A DNA stretch of 6,552 nucleotides from Nitrososphaera sp. (GCA_023252395.1 JAJPDY010000066.1:1-6552), one strand, 5' to 3'. Positions 1-6,512 are shown, numbered from the stretch's first letter. The notes: a model not told the origin generated them from the letters alone. Numbers and translations are program-made.

Positions 1-1
1 A

Positions 2-562
2 ACATATGCAGACATTACTACTGGCAATCCTCCAGTACAGTACAAGTTTGAACTTTTGAAGACAGGGACAGGCAAGCCTGCGGAAGTTACAAGTGTCACA
101 GAAGCGCCCAAACCACCGCTAGAGCAGACTACTGCAACGGGGGCGTATTTCATAGATCTGAACTGGGCGCCTGCGGAAATAAAGCCTGGAACCGAAACGA
201 CATTTGATGTAAGCTTCCTAGACAACGCACACAAGCCCGTCCAGAGTGTCAGCTACAACTTCAAGGTGACGGACTCTAAAGGAAATGTTGTATCAGACCT
301 GAAAAATCAGTTCACCTCAGGCTCTAGCGGGCAACAAAAGGTGAACTTTAAGGATGGAGGCCCTGCAAAAATCAGCATCCTCATAAACGCGGTAGGCTCA
401 AGAGACCCGGGCAACTTTGTAGAGAGTGCAGACTTTAACATAGTGGTGACACCCGAGTTCCCACTTGCGCTGATAGCTGCACTGGCCGCATTTGTAATGG
501 CAATCCCGATCATTGCCAGGCATACAAGGATGAAGGGAATTTTTTCAGGCGCGAATAACTAG
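2..562 (+). CDS. Secreted or surface protein with PEF-CTERM-like tail, 3' part only
   Basis: The reading frame is open from the first bases of the window, so this is the C-terminal 186 residues of a longer gene; an internal TTG at 56 is not a believable start. The visible part has a proline/threonine-rich linker, then a region of about 100 residues with alternating hydrophobic residues (starting near FIDLNWAPAEIKPG), which suggests an Ig-like beta-sandwich as seen in many thaumarchaeal extracellular proteins. The end has the layout of an archaeosortase sorting signal: PEFP (residues 151-154), a hydrophobic segment of about 19 residues, then a short basic tail (RHTRMKG). The family consensus is PEFG; here the fourth residue is Pro. 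The protein is therefore probably exported, with its main domain outside the cell. Its exact function cannot be told. It runs convergent to the phosphatase gene. Confidence is high that it is a gene, moderate for the sorting signal. Confidence 0.82.
   Translation, partial: TYADITTGNPPVQYKFELLKTGTGKPAEVTSVTEAPKPPLEQTTATGAYFIDLNWAPAEIKPGTETTFDVSFLDNAHKPVQSVSYNFKVTDSKGNVVSDLKNQFTSGSSGQQKVNFKDGGPAKISILINAVGSRDPGNFVESADFNIVVTPEFPLALIAALAAFVMAIPIIARHTRMKGIFSGANN
559..562. other. Shared CTAG stop of two convergent genes
   Basis: The palindrome CTAG holds the TAG stop of the plus-strand surface protein gene (560-562) and the TAG stop of the minus-strand phosphatase gene (559-561). The two coding regions overlap tail to tail by four bases, so there is no spacer for a terminator; any 3' untranslated region of one transcript must be antisense to the other gene. 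A pyrimidine-rich stretch at 587-602 on the plus strand is the nearest thing to a termination signal for the surface protein transcript, and it is weak. Confidence 0.85.
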
Positions 563-1284
563 CGCTGCAGGCCGTCCTGCGGCGCCTCTCCTTCTTTTCC
601 CTTGAACCGCGACATAAGGAAAGGCTGGTCAAGCTTCATGGCATTGCTCAGCACGATTGAAAGGATTCCTCCGAAAAGAAATCCACCGATGACGTCTGTC
701 GGGTAGTGCTGCATAAGGTATACGCGCGATATTCCCACTATCACAGGAAAAGCCCACATCAGATAGCCTGCCCATCTTGATTTTCTATAGAGCGCGTAGC
801 CGACTACAAATGCAAGGGCAACTGCGCGGGCGGCATGCCCTGAAGGGTACGACAGGCCGGCGGCAATCGGGGCGAGGCTGTCATTTTCAAGGCTAAAGTT
901 TTCAGGCAGCTGCACCGCCGGAACAAAGCTGTAGGGCGGCACCGGCCTCCCGACTAGAGGCTTTGTGTACATCACTGCAACTACCAGCACCACTAGCACT
1001 ATCAGAAATACCATTCCAACTTTACGCGTGCGCCTGATTATTGTGATCACGATGCCAAAGAGAAAGAGCGTGGTGACGTCGCCAAGCGAGGTTATCACTA
1101 TCATTGCCGTGTCGAGTCCGGGGTTGCCCTGAATCGACTTGAAGTAGCGGCTTGCAGCGTCGTCGGCTGAGGATGTTATACCAGAACCGACCACTATAGA
1201 GAATATGACAAATGCGGCCACAAGGGCCATGAAATACATCGACCGCGTCTTTACCATCCATGGTGGTCTGATTGTTGCTGACAA
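559..1284 (-). CDS. PAP2-family membrane phosphatase
   Basis: Integral membrane phosphatase of the PAP2 (type 2 phosphatidic acid phosphatase) superfamily, which removes phosphate from lipid phosphates or pyrophosphates such as polyprenyl diphosphate. The protein of 241 residues has five to six hydrophobic segments (about 17-38, 60-83, 90-107, 151-166, 172-186 and 197-214). Motif 2 is YPSGH (146-150), with His150 the expected catalytic residue. Motif 3 is SR-x5-H-x3-D (186-197), giving Ser186, Arg187, His193 and Asp197. Motif 1 normally reads K-x6-RP; here it is K108 followed by PLVGRP and then VP, so the second Arg is Val115. The start is uncertain: TTG at 1284, or ATG at 1257 (232 residues), which begins just before the first membrane segment. 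Neither has a clear ribosome binding site. It lies 40 bases after the zinc-ribbon gene and has no evident tie to Fe-S assembly. The substrate is unknown. Confidence 0.88.
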   Translation of the reverse strand: MSATIRPPWMVKTRSMYFMALVAAFVIFSIVVGSGITSSADDAASRYFKSIQGNPGLDTAMIVITSLGDVTTLFLFGIVITIIRRTRKVGMVFLIVLVVLVVAVMYTKPLVGRPVPPYSFVPAVQLPENFSLENDSLAPIAAGLSYPSGHAARAVALAFVVGYALYRKSRWAGYLMWAFPVIVGISRVYLMQHYPTDVIGGFLFGGILSIVLSNAMKLDQPFLMSRFKGKEGEAPQDGLQR

Positions 1285-1324
1285 CCGAGACAGAAAGCAC
1301 TTGCTTGCCGTTTAATTGTTTTCC
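1285..1324 (-). promoter_or_regulatory. 40-base spacer with possible weak TATA-like box
   Basis: This is the longest gap between genes inside the window. Read on the minus strand it has an AT-rich stretch, AACAATTAAAC (about 1310-1320), whose centre lies about 30 bases before the TTG at 1284, the distance expected for a leaderless or near-leaderless archaeal start. The match to a TATA box is poor. There is no T-run on the minus strand that would end the suf transcript. The phosphatase gene may thus be read through from the suf operon, started here, or both. Confidence 0.25.
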
Positions 1325-1660
1325 TTACATCTTGGCATTACACTGAGGGCAGGTCTTGCCTTCCTCTGCCTGCGCAAAATACGTGACAAAATTACAGGCT
1401 TTGCAGGTCACCGGCTCTAGAACATTCCACAGCCGGTAATAGCGCGTGTTGAAATTTTGCGCTATTGCGCGCAGGAGGCCGGACTTTTCCATGTCAAGCA
1501 ACACATCCTCAAAGTCAAGCACGTCGTCGAGCGCCCTGTAGCGATCCATTTGGTTGAGAAAAGCAAGTATTTCGTCGTTGCTAAAGCGCGTGTCAGTGTC
1601 GTTGAAATTGTCAAAGATTATCTTGCGTATGTCGTGGCTGCTCACCTTCGGCGCTGACAT
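1325..1660 (-). CDS. Small winged-helix-like protein with C-terminal zinc ribbon, last gene of the suf cluster
   Basis: I do not recognise a named family. The 111-residue protein falls into two parts. Residues 5-80 look like a winged helix: helices near IRKIIFDNF and SNDEILAFLNQ, a longer helix with a following turn near FEDVLLDMEKSGLL, then beta-like NTRYYRLW as the wing. Residues 86-107 carry two CxxC pairs (Cys86, Cys89 and Cys104, Cys107, 14 residues between the pairs), a zinc ribbon or, less likely, an Fe-S or rubredoxin-like site. The layout recalls a short Fur-like DNA-binding domain followed by a C4 metal site, but without the histidine-rich Fur sensing site. The ATG directly follows the sufU stop (TAAATG), so translation is likely coupled. 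A role as DNA-binding regulator, or as metal or redox sensor of the operon, is inference from fold and place. Confidence 0.75.
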   Translation of the reverse strand: MSAPKVSSHDIRKIIFDNFNDTDTRFSNDEILAFLNQMDRYRALDDVLDFEDVLLDMEKSGLLRAIAQNFNTRYYRLWNVLEPVTCKACNFVTYFAQAEEGKTCPQCNAKM

Positions 1661-2089
1661 TTAGAGACCCTTTGAATCGTCCTGCAGCTTTTTGGCAGAA
1701 GCAGGGTCCTTGTTGGCATAGTACTGGACCATGCCAAGCTTTAACACCTTGAGCGACAACAGTGCGCACTTGATCCTTGCAGGGCCGAGGTTGGTGAGGC
1801 CAATGTTTTCCAAGATATCGTCCTTTGTCAAGTCCTTGATTGAAGTGAGCGGCTTGCCGGCCACCATTTCAGTAAGCATAGAGGCGCTTGCCTGGCTGAT
1901 AGCGCATCCCCTGCCCTCGAATTTAATGTCAGTTATCTTGTCGCCCACCACTTTGAGGTGCATGTCTATCTCGTCGCCGCAGAGCGGGTTGCTGTCGTGG
2001 ATGCTGACGTCAGGGTTTGACATCTTGCCCTTGTTCCGGGGGTTGCGGTAGTGGTCGAGGATTATCTCCCGATAAATGTCGTCACTCAA
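1661..2089 (-). CDS. sufU: SufU-type (IscU-fold) sulfur-transfer protein
   Basis: Cytoplasmic protein of the IscU/SufU family; in Gram-positive bacteria SufU binds zinc and takes sulfur from the SufS cysteine for use on SufBCD. The 142-residue protein opens with the family N-terminus (YREIILDHYRNPRNKG) and keeps all ligands: Cys37 and Asp39 in CGDE, Cys62 in GRGCAISQASAS, Cys108 in ARIKCALLS. RIKC is the SufU form; IscU has a His before the last Cys and an LPPVK chaperone-binding site, both absent here, which fits a SUF rather than ISC setting. Only 45 residues separate Cys62 from Cys108; in Bacillus SufU (Cys66, Cys128) it is 61, so the SufU-specific insert is missing. The TTG start overlaps the sufS stop (TTGA) and has AAGGAG 12 bases upstream. 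It could instead serve as a cluster scaffold. Confidence 0.93.
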   Translation of the reverse strand: MSDDIYREIILDHYRNPRNKGKMSNPDVSIHDSNPLCGDEIDMHLKVVGDKITDIKFEGRGCAISQASASMLTEMVAGKPLTSIKDLTKDDILENIGLTNLGPARIKCALLSLKVLKLGMVQYYANKDPASAKKLQDDSKGL

Positions 2090-3333
2090 ATCTTGAACAG
2101 TCTCCTTGCTTCATCAAGTGCGTCAATAAACTTGTCGATCTCTTCTTTTGTGTTATAGATATAAAAACTTGCCCTCGAGGTAGCCGAAACGTCAAGCCTC
2201 TCCATGAGGACCTGCGCGCAGTGGTGACCCGATCTTATGGCGATGCCGTGGTCGTTCATTATAGTGGCAAGGTCATGTGGGTGTATGTCGCCGATGTTAA
2301 ACGACACAACGCCTCCACGGTCATTTACGTTGCGCGGGCCGTACAGAGTCACGCCCTTTACTCCCGTGATCCTGTCAATTGCGTATTTTGTAAGCTCTAT
2401 TTCATGCTCCCTTACTCTGTCCATGCCGATGTCATTCAGGTAATCGATTGCTGCAGAGAATCCGATCACGTCTGCGATGTTGGGAGTTCCGCCCTCGAAC
2501 TTGTATGGCAGGTCGTTGTACCTTGTCTCGTACTTGTGGACTTCCTTTATCATGTCGCCTCCTCCCATGAATGGCGGCATTTTCTCGAGGATCTCTTTTT
2601 TTACGTAGAGGATGCCAACCCCGGTGGGACCTAGCATCTTGTGAGCAGAAAACGCCATAAAGTCACAATCCATCTTTTGGACGTCAACTTGCATGTGCGG
2701 CACCGACTGGGCGCCGTCTATAAGGACAGGTATGCCCCTTTCATGCGACATCTTTATGATGTCATTTACCGGGACAATGGTGCCCAAGACGTTTGACATG
2801 TGTGTTACTGACACTAATTTCACTTTGTTGCTGTCAAGGTGCTGCTTGTATTCCTGCATCTTCAAGTAGCCGTCGTCGTCAACTCCAATGTATTCCAGCT
2901 TGGCACCCTTTTCAGTGGTAAGGATCTGCCATGGCACAATGTTGCTGTGGTGTTCTATTTCCGTAATGACAACCTTGTCGTCCTTTTTGACGTTTGACCT
3001 GCCCCAGGAATAGGCGACAAGGTTCAGAGCCTCGGTGGCATTGCGGGTGAATATTATTTCCTCGGTGGATCGCGCGTTGACGAATTTTGCGACCTTTTCC
3101 CTTGTGGTTTCAAAGGCAAGCGTCGCTTCTTCAGCCATCTGGTGCACCGCACGGTGTATGTTTGAATTGTAGTTCATGTAATAGTCGTGGATAGAGTCGA
3201 TTACCGCAAGTGGCTTTTGGGTGGTAGCTGCATTATCAAGGTAGACAAGTTGCTTGCCTCCGCTCACCTTGCGCTTGAGTATCGGGAAATCCTCCCGGAT
3301 CTTTTGCACATTGAGAGCGCCTTTTTGCATCAT
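2086..3333 (-). CDS. sufS: Cysteine desulfurase SufS
   Basis: PLP-dependent group II cysteine desulfurase: converts L-cysteine to alanine and holds the sulfur as a persulfide for Fe-S assembly. The 415-residue length is normal. Seen in sequence: EIEHHSN (His128/129, stacking on PLP), LIDGAQS (Asp206, Gln209), SAHK (Lys232, the Schiff-base lysine), RSGHHCAQ (Cys372, the persulfide cysteine) and TSRASF (Arg387, substrate binding). His353, in HPHD 19 residues before Cys372, matches the His that Bacillus SufS uses to take over a zinc bond from SufU; E. coli SufS, which works with SufE, has Tyr there. This SufS is thus built for the SufU encoded next to it. I chose ATG at 3333 (next codon also ATG), 4 bases after the Rieske stop, because the family N-terminus (VQKIREDFPIL) follows at once; the frame stays open to 3435, but that stretch overlaps the Rieske gene and resembles no SufS. 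Confidence 0.96.
   Translation of the reverse strand: MMQKGALNVQKIREDFPILKRKVSGGKQLVYLDNAATTQKPLAVIDSIHDYYMNYNSNIHRAVHQMAEEATLAFETTREKVAKFVNARSTEEIIFTRNATEALNLVAYSWGRSNVKKDDKVVITEIEHHSNIVPWQILTTEKGAKLEYIGVDDDGYLKMQEYKQHLDSNKVKLVSVTHMSNVLGTIVPVNDIIKMSHERGIPVLIDGAQSVPHMQVDVQKMDCDFMAFSAHKMLGPTGVGILYVKKEILEKMPPFMGGGDMIKEVHKYETRYNDLPYKFEGGTPNIADVIGFSAAIDYLNDIGMDRVREHEIELTKYAIDRITGVKGVTLYGPRNVNDRGGVVSFNIGDIHPHDLATIMNDHGIAIRSGHHCAQVLMERLDVSATSRASFYIYNTKEEIDKFIDALDEARRLFKI
2102..2107 (-). promoter_or_regulatory. Ribosome binding site of sufU
   Basis: AAGGAG on the minus strand, inside the end of sufS, 12 bases before the TTG start of sufU. The spacing is longer than usual, but it is the best match to the 16S anti-Shine-Dalgarno sequence near any start in this operon and supports the TTG at 2089, for which no alternative ATG exists before the conserved N-terminus. 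Confidence 0.55.
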
Positions 3334-3337
3334 TTTG

Positions 3338-3655
3338 CTAACCCAGATTAATGTAAATTGTGTTGTCCTGTATTTTAACCTTGTAAATCTTGAGTGGCTC
3401 TTCTGCCGGCAGGTTCTGCGGCGCGCCGGTGTCAAGCTTGAACGCTGACAGATGCAGGGGGCACGTCACGGTTTTTTCTTCTTCGTTCATGATGCCTGTC
3501 GACAGATCCGCGTACGCGTGCGTGCATATCCTGTCGGTCGCAAACACCTGGCCGCCGGCCTTGGCAAGCAGTATCTTTTTGTCGCCGTGGTCAAAATCGT
3601 AAAGATCGCCGTTCTTGAGCGACTTTGCGTCGCACACCTTTATCCATTCTTCCAT
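3338..3655 (-). CDS. Rieske-type [2Fe-2S] ferredoxin in the suf operon
   Basis: Small soluble electron-transfer protein of 105 residues with one Rieske domain. The cluster ligands are visible: CTH (Cys44, His46) and CPLH (Cys65, His68), separated by 18 residues, so two Cys and two His hold the [2Fe-2S] cluster. The surrounding pattern (VFATDRICTH, then CPLH followed by F and TG) is that of stand-alone Rieske ferredoxins related to those of aromatic dioxygenases; no oxygenase gene is nearby. There is no membrane anchor, which argues against a bc1 or b6f subunit. I chose ATG at 3655, which has AGG nine bases upstream in the last codons of sufD; a TTG two codons earlier is less likely. Its place between sufD and sufS suggests a job in cluster assembly, either giving electrons for the process or being an early client; that role is inferred. 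Confidence 0.92.
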   Translation of the reverse strand: MEEWIKVCDAKSLKNGDLYDFDHGDKKILLAKAGGQVFATDRICTHAYADLSTGIMNEEEKTVTCPLHLSAFKLDTGAPQNLPAEEPLKIYKVKIQDNTIYINLG

Positions 3656-3661
3656 TGGCAA

Positions 3662-5080
3662 TTACCTGTACTTGTAATGCTTTTCAAAGATGTCCTGCGT
3701 TTCGCGGTAGCGCGACTTTTCCACTTCGAGTATCTGCTCCATCGCCTCGTCTGTCCGGAGCATGAGCGGCTTGCCCTGCCACTTGTTCTCTATCAAATAG
3801 TTGACCCATGCCCTTATTGTCGGTCCCATCTTCCTTGACAGCGGCTCGAGAAAACCTGACACGATTTCGCGCTTTGCACCTTCCCTGCCAAGCCCCCTTG
3901 TCATAAGATAGTAAATCTGGTTCTCGTCCATCTGGGCCACGGAAGCCGAGTGCGTTGCCTTGACCTCGTTTGTCTCTATCTCCAAGCCCGGTATAGAGTC
4001 GGATTTTGCTCCCCTGTCAAGCAGGATCGCGTGACCTGCAAGGTATGACTCTGTGCCCTTGCCGTCCTTGCCTATCTTGATCATGCCCTTGAACAATGAT
4101 TTTGAAGTATCCTTGAGGACAGACTTGACTAGCACTCTTCCCCTTGAATGCGGGCCGTGGTGGATCAGGTTTGACATGACGTCAAATGCTTGGTTGCCAA
4201 CCCCAAATACGATCTCGACGTCTTCGGCAGAAGCGCCGGCGCCCTTCATGATGCTGTCGGTCTTGTAGCGCGCAAGCATCGACCCGAACATGCCGATGTA
4301 CCACGACATCTTGCCGTCCCTTTCAACAAAAGCCTTCCGGTTTGAAACGTTGACAGTGTCTGCGCCCATCGCCTGCAGAGTCACCAGCTCCAAGTGTGCG
4401 TTGGGGCTGACATGAGTTTCAACCAGCTCAAAATAGCCCTGCTGCACGTCCTGCCTGCCTGACGAGCCGGGCGCGTACAGCTCTTGCACTATTGTTGCTT
4501 TAGAGCCCGTGTCTGCCACAATGATGTTTCTCGATATGAGCGACGTGCCGTCGTCTGCAAGCGAAGTGATTATCCTTATCGGATCTTGTACTACCACGTT
4601 CTTTGGAATGTAAATGAAAATGCCTGACTGGAACGCCGACGCTTCAAGCGCAAGGTACCTGTCTTCAAGGTAGTTGAGCTGGTTTGTTTCCATGTGTGAT
4701 TTTACCAGATCTCCGTGCTTTGCCAGCGCGTCTTTTATCCCGGTTATTATCACGCCCTGCTTTGCGACGCTGTCCTGAACAAATATCCTGCTAATCTCTT
4801 GGCCCACTTGCAGGACTCCTGTTTCCTGCTCTAGCTCTTTCAGCCTGTCAGTCAGGTCCTTGCCAAGTACGGCCGGCCTTGACGGCGCGCCAAAGTGGAC
4901 ATTCTCTGGCTTTATCCTGTTGACGTCGGAATACTTGCTGTACAGCGGCGAGACTTCTGCCGGCAGCGACTCGTACTGCGAAAACGCCTGCTTGCGAATT
5001 GACGCAAGCCAAGCTGGCTCTTTGCCTGATAGCGACTCGACATACTGGCTGTTAATGGAGGACAGGGCTGTTGTTGCCAT
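3662..5080 (-). CDS. sufD: Fe-S cluster scaffold protein SufD
   Basis: SufD pairs with SufB, and with the ATPase SufC, to form the scaffold on which Fe-S clusters are made. Residues about 150-420 form the SufB/SufD beta-helix core with the family signature (DSIPGLEIETNEVKATH, then MDENQIYYLMTRG and GFLEP). His377 matches E. coli SufD His360, the proposed cluster ligand at the SufB interface; the E. coli Cys358 position is Ala375. The whole protein has no cysteine. It is 472 residues from the ATG at 5080, longer than E. coli SufD (423), partly owing to a charged, probably helical tail (about 437-472). I prefer this ATG over the GTG at 5089 because GTGAT four bases before it makes a ribosome binding site. 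I call it SufD, not a second SufB, from gene order, the missing SufB cysteines and the neighbouring true SufB. Confidence 0.93.
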   Translation of the reverse strand: MATTALSSINSQYVESLSGKEPAWLASIRKQAFSQYESLPAEVSPLYSKYSDVNRIKPENVHFGAPSRPAVLGKDLTDRLKELEQETGVLQVGQEISRIFVQDSVAKQGVIITGIKDALAKHGDLVKSHMETNQLNYLEDRYLALEASAFQSGIFIYIPKNVVVQDPIRIITSLADDGTSLISRNIIVADTGSKATIVQELYAPGSSGRQDVQQGYFELVETHVSPNAHLELVTLQAMGADTVNVSNRKAFVERDGKMSWYIGMFGSMLARYKTDSIMKGAGASAEDVEIVFGVGNQAFDVMSNLIHHGPHSRGRVLVKSVLKDTSKSLFKGMIKIGKDGKGTESYLAGHAILLDRGAKSDSIPGLEIETNEVKATHSASVAQMDENQIYYLMTRGLGREGAKREIVSGFLEPLSRKMGPTIRAWVNYLIENKWQGKPLMLRTDEAMEQILEVEKSRYRETQDIFEKHYKYR

Positions 5081-5084
5081 GATT

Positions 5085-5105
5085 ATCACTTGACAAAAAG
5101 GTGAT
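5085..5105 (-). promoter_or_regulatory. sufD ribosome binding site and short inverted repeat
   Basis: In the 29-base gap between sufB and sufD, the minus strand reads ATCAC (5105-5101), 11 bases, then GTGAT (5089-5085), 4 bases before the sufD ATG. GTGAT matches the 5' part of the archaeal Shine-Dalgarno sequence GGAGGTGAT. The upstream ATCAC is its exact complement, so a five-base-pair stem could hide the ribosome binding site. The stem is short and could be chance. Confidence 0.4.
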
Positions 5106-5109
5106 GGGA

Positions 5110-6510
5110 TTAGCCGACAGAGCCTTCCATCTCGAGCTTTACCAGCCTGTTGAGCTCGACTGCGTATTCCATCGGAAGCTCTTTTGTGAACGGCTCCATG
5201 AACCCGCCTACTATCATTGACAGCGCGTCAGACTCTGAATATCCCCTGCTCATCAGGTAGAATATCTGGTCTTCGCCTATCTTGCCTACCGTTGCTTCGT
5301 GTGTGATAGTGGCGTCGTCTTCGTTGACTTCGATGTATGGATACGTGTCTGTCCTAGAGCGCTCGTCAAGCAACAGCGCGTCGCACCTGACGTTTGACTT
5401 GACTGCCGTCGCGCCCTTTGCCACGTGCAACAGACCACGGTAGGTCGTCCTGCCAGAGTCCTTGCTCACGGACTTGCTTGTGATCCTTGAAGTAGTGTTT
5501 GGTGCAAGGTGCACTGCCTTTGCCCCTGCGTCTTGGTGCTGGTCCTTGCCTGCAAATGCGACTGACACGACTTCTGCGTGCGCGCCTCTGCCGAGCATGT
5601 AGACACCCGGATACTTCATTGTCAGCTTGCTTCCAAGGTTGCCGTCGATCCACTCGACTCGCGCGTTTTCATAAGCATAAGCCCTCTTTGTCACCAAGTT
5701 GTAGACATCCTTGCTCCAGTTCTGAATCGTGGTATATCGTATCTTGGCGCCCTTCTTTGCAATCAGTTCAACGACTGCAGAGTGCAGCGATTCAGTGGTG
5801 TATACTGGCGCTGTGCATCCTTCGATATAGTGGACTTCGGCACCTTCGTCTGCGATGATTAGCGTGCGCTCAAACTGTCCAATGTTCTCTGCGTTTATCC
5901 TGAAATACGCCTGCAGTGGAAGGTCAACTTTGACTCCCGGCGGGATGTAGATGAACGAGCCGCCTGACCAGACCGCGCTGTTGAGCGCTGCAAACTTGTT
6001 GTCTTCTGGCGGGATTACCTTGCCAAAGTGCTTCTTTACAATCTCTGGATATTCCTTGACTGCGGTGTCAGTGTCAGAGAAAATCACGCCCTGCTTTTGC
6101 AGGTCTTCTCTCAAATTATGATAAACAGTTTCAGATTCGTACTGGGCGCCAACTCCTGCAAGGAACTTGCGCTCTGCCTCTGGTATGCCGAGCTTTTCAA
6201 ACGTGTTCCTTACTGAATCAGGAACGTCGTCCCAGCTCTTGCTAGTCTTTTCTGATGCCTTGGCGTAATAGTAGATGTTCTGGAAGTCAATCTTGGACAG
6301 GTCGCCTCCCCAGTTTGGCATTGGTTTACTCATAAAGACGTCATATGACCTGAGCCTGAAATCTCTCATCCAGTCTGGCTCGCCCTTTAGCTTGCTAATT
6401 TCTTCGACTGTGCCCCTAGAGAGCCCCTTTTTACTGAGGTAAACGTAAAGCTCAGTGGAATCCTTAAAGTCATACTTGCTATAATCCATATTCAGGTCTT
6501 TTGCAGTCAT
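5110..6510 (-). CDS. sufB: Fe-S cluster scaffold protein SufB
   Basis: Core scaffold of the SUF machinery, where sulfur arrives and the nascent cluster is built together with SufD and SufC. The 466 residues have the SufB layout: helical N-terminal part, beta-helix core (about 180-420) and the closing helix ending MEGSVG as in Gram-positive SufB. The residues thought to line the sulfur tunnel in E. coli SufB seem conserved: Arg204, Asn206, Cys232 (E. coli Cys254), Gln263, Trp265 and Lys275. The cluster-site cysteine is Cys376 (E. coli Cys405), and His404-Glu405 match His433-Glu434, with Thr403 where E. coli has Glu432; this numbering is by spacing from memory, not alignment. The ATG at 6510 has no ribosome binding site but lies about 30 bases from a strong TATA box, which fits a leaderless mRNA. 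First gene of the operon. Confidence 0.96.
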   Translation of the reverse strand: MTAKDLNMDYSKYDFKDSTELYVYLSKKGLSRGTVEEISKLKGEPDWMRDFRLRSYDVFMSKPMPNWGGDLSKIDFQNIYYYAKASEKTSKSWDDVPDSVRNTFEKLGIPEAERKFLAGVGAQYESETVYHNLREDLQKQGVIFSDTDTAVKEYPEIVKKHFGKVIPPEDNKFAALNSAVWSGGSFIYIPPGVKVDLPLQAYFRINAENIGQFERTLIIADEGAEVHYIEGCTAPVYTTESLHSAVVELIAKKGAKIRYTTIQNWSKDVYNLVTKRAYAYENARVEWIDGNLGSKLTMKYPGVYMLGRGAHAEVVSVAFAGKDQHQDAGAKAVHLAPNTTSRITSKSVSKDSGRTTYRGLLHVAKGATAVKSNVRCDALLLDERSRTDTYPYIEVNEDDATITHEATVGKIGEDQIFYLMSRGYSESDALSMIVGGFMEPFTKELPMEYAVELNRLVKLEMEGSVG

Positions 6511-6512
6511 AC

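Noticed and set aside
538..546. T-run (six T) near the end of the surface protein gene as an archaeal terminator
   Set aside because: It lies inside the coding region before the stop codon, so it would cut off the message; no run of similar quality follows the stop.
1022..1300. 92-codon minus-strand frame overlapping the start of the phosphatase gene
   Set aside because: It overlaps the PAP2 coding region in another frame and shows no family pattern; the PAP2 frame has all its motifs.
2017..2634. Open frame of 205 codons on the plus strand opposite sufU and sufS
   Set aside because: It is wholly antisense to two strongly conserved genes, its product is rich in Cys, Val and His with no recognisable motif, and no promoter or ribosome binding site precedes it.
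3334..3435. Longer N-terminus for SufS (449 residues from 3435)
   Set aside because: The extra 34 residues overlap the Rieske coding region in another frame, are basic and low in pattern, and do not match the SufS N-terminus, which starts after the ATG pair at 3328-3333.
3452..3838. Open frame of 128 codons on the plus strand opposite the Rieske gene and sufD
   Set aside because: Antisense shadow of two certain genes; its composition matches reverse-complement reading of their codons.
5499..5862. Two overlapping plus-strand frames opposite sufB, and a minus-strand frame at 5366-5653
   Set aside because: All lie inside sufB in other frames; products are Arg/Cys/Leu-rich with no domain.
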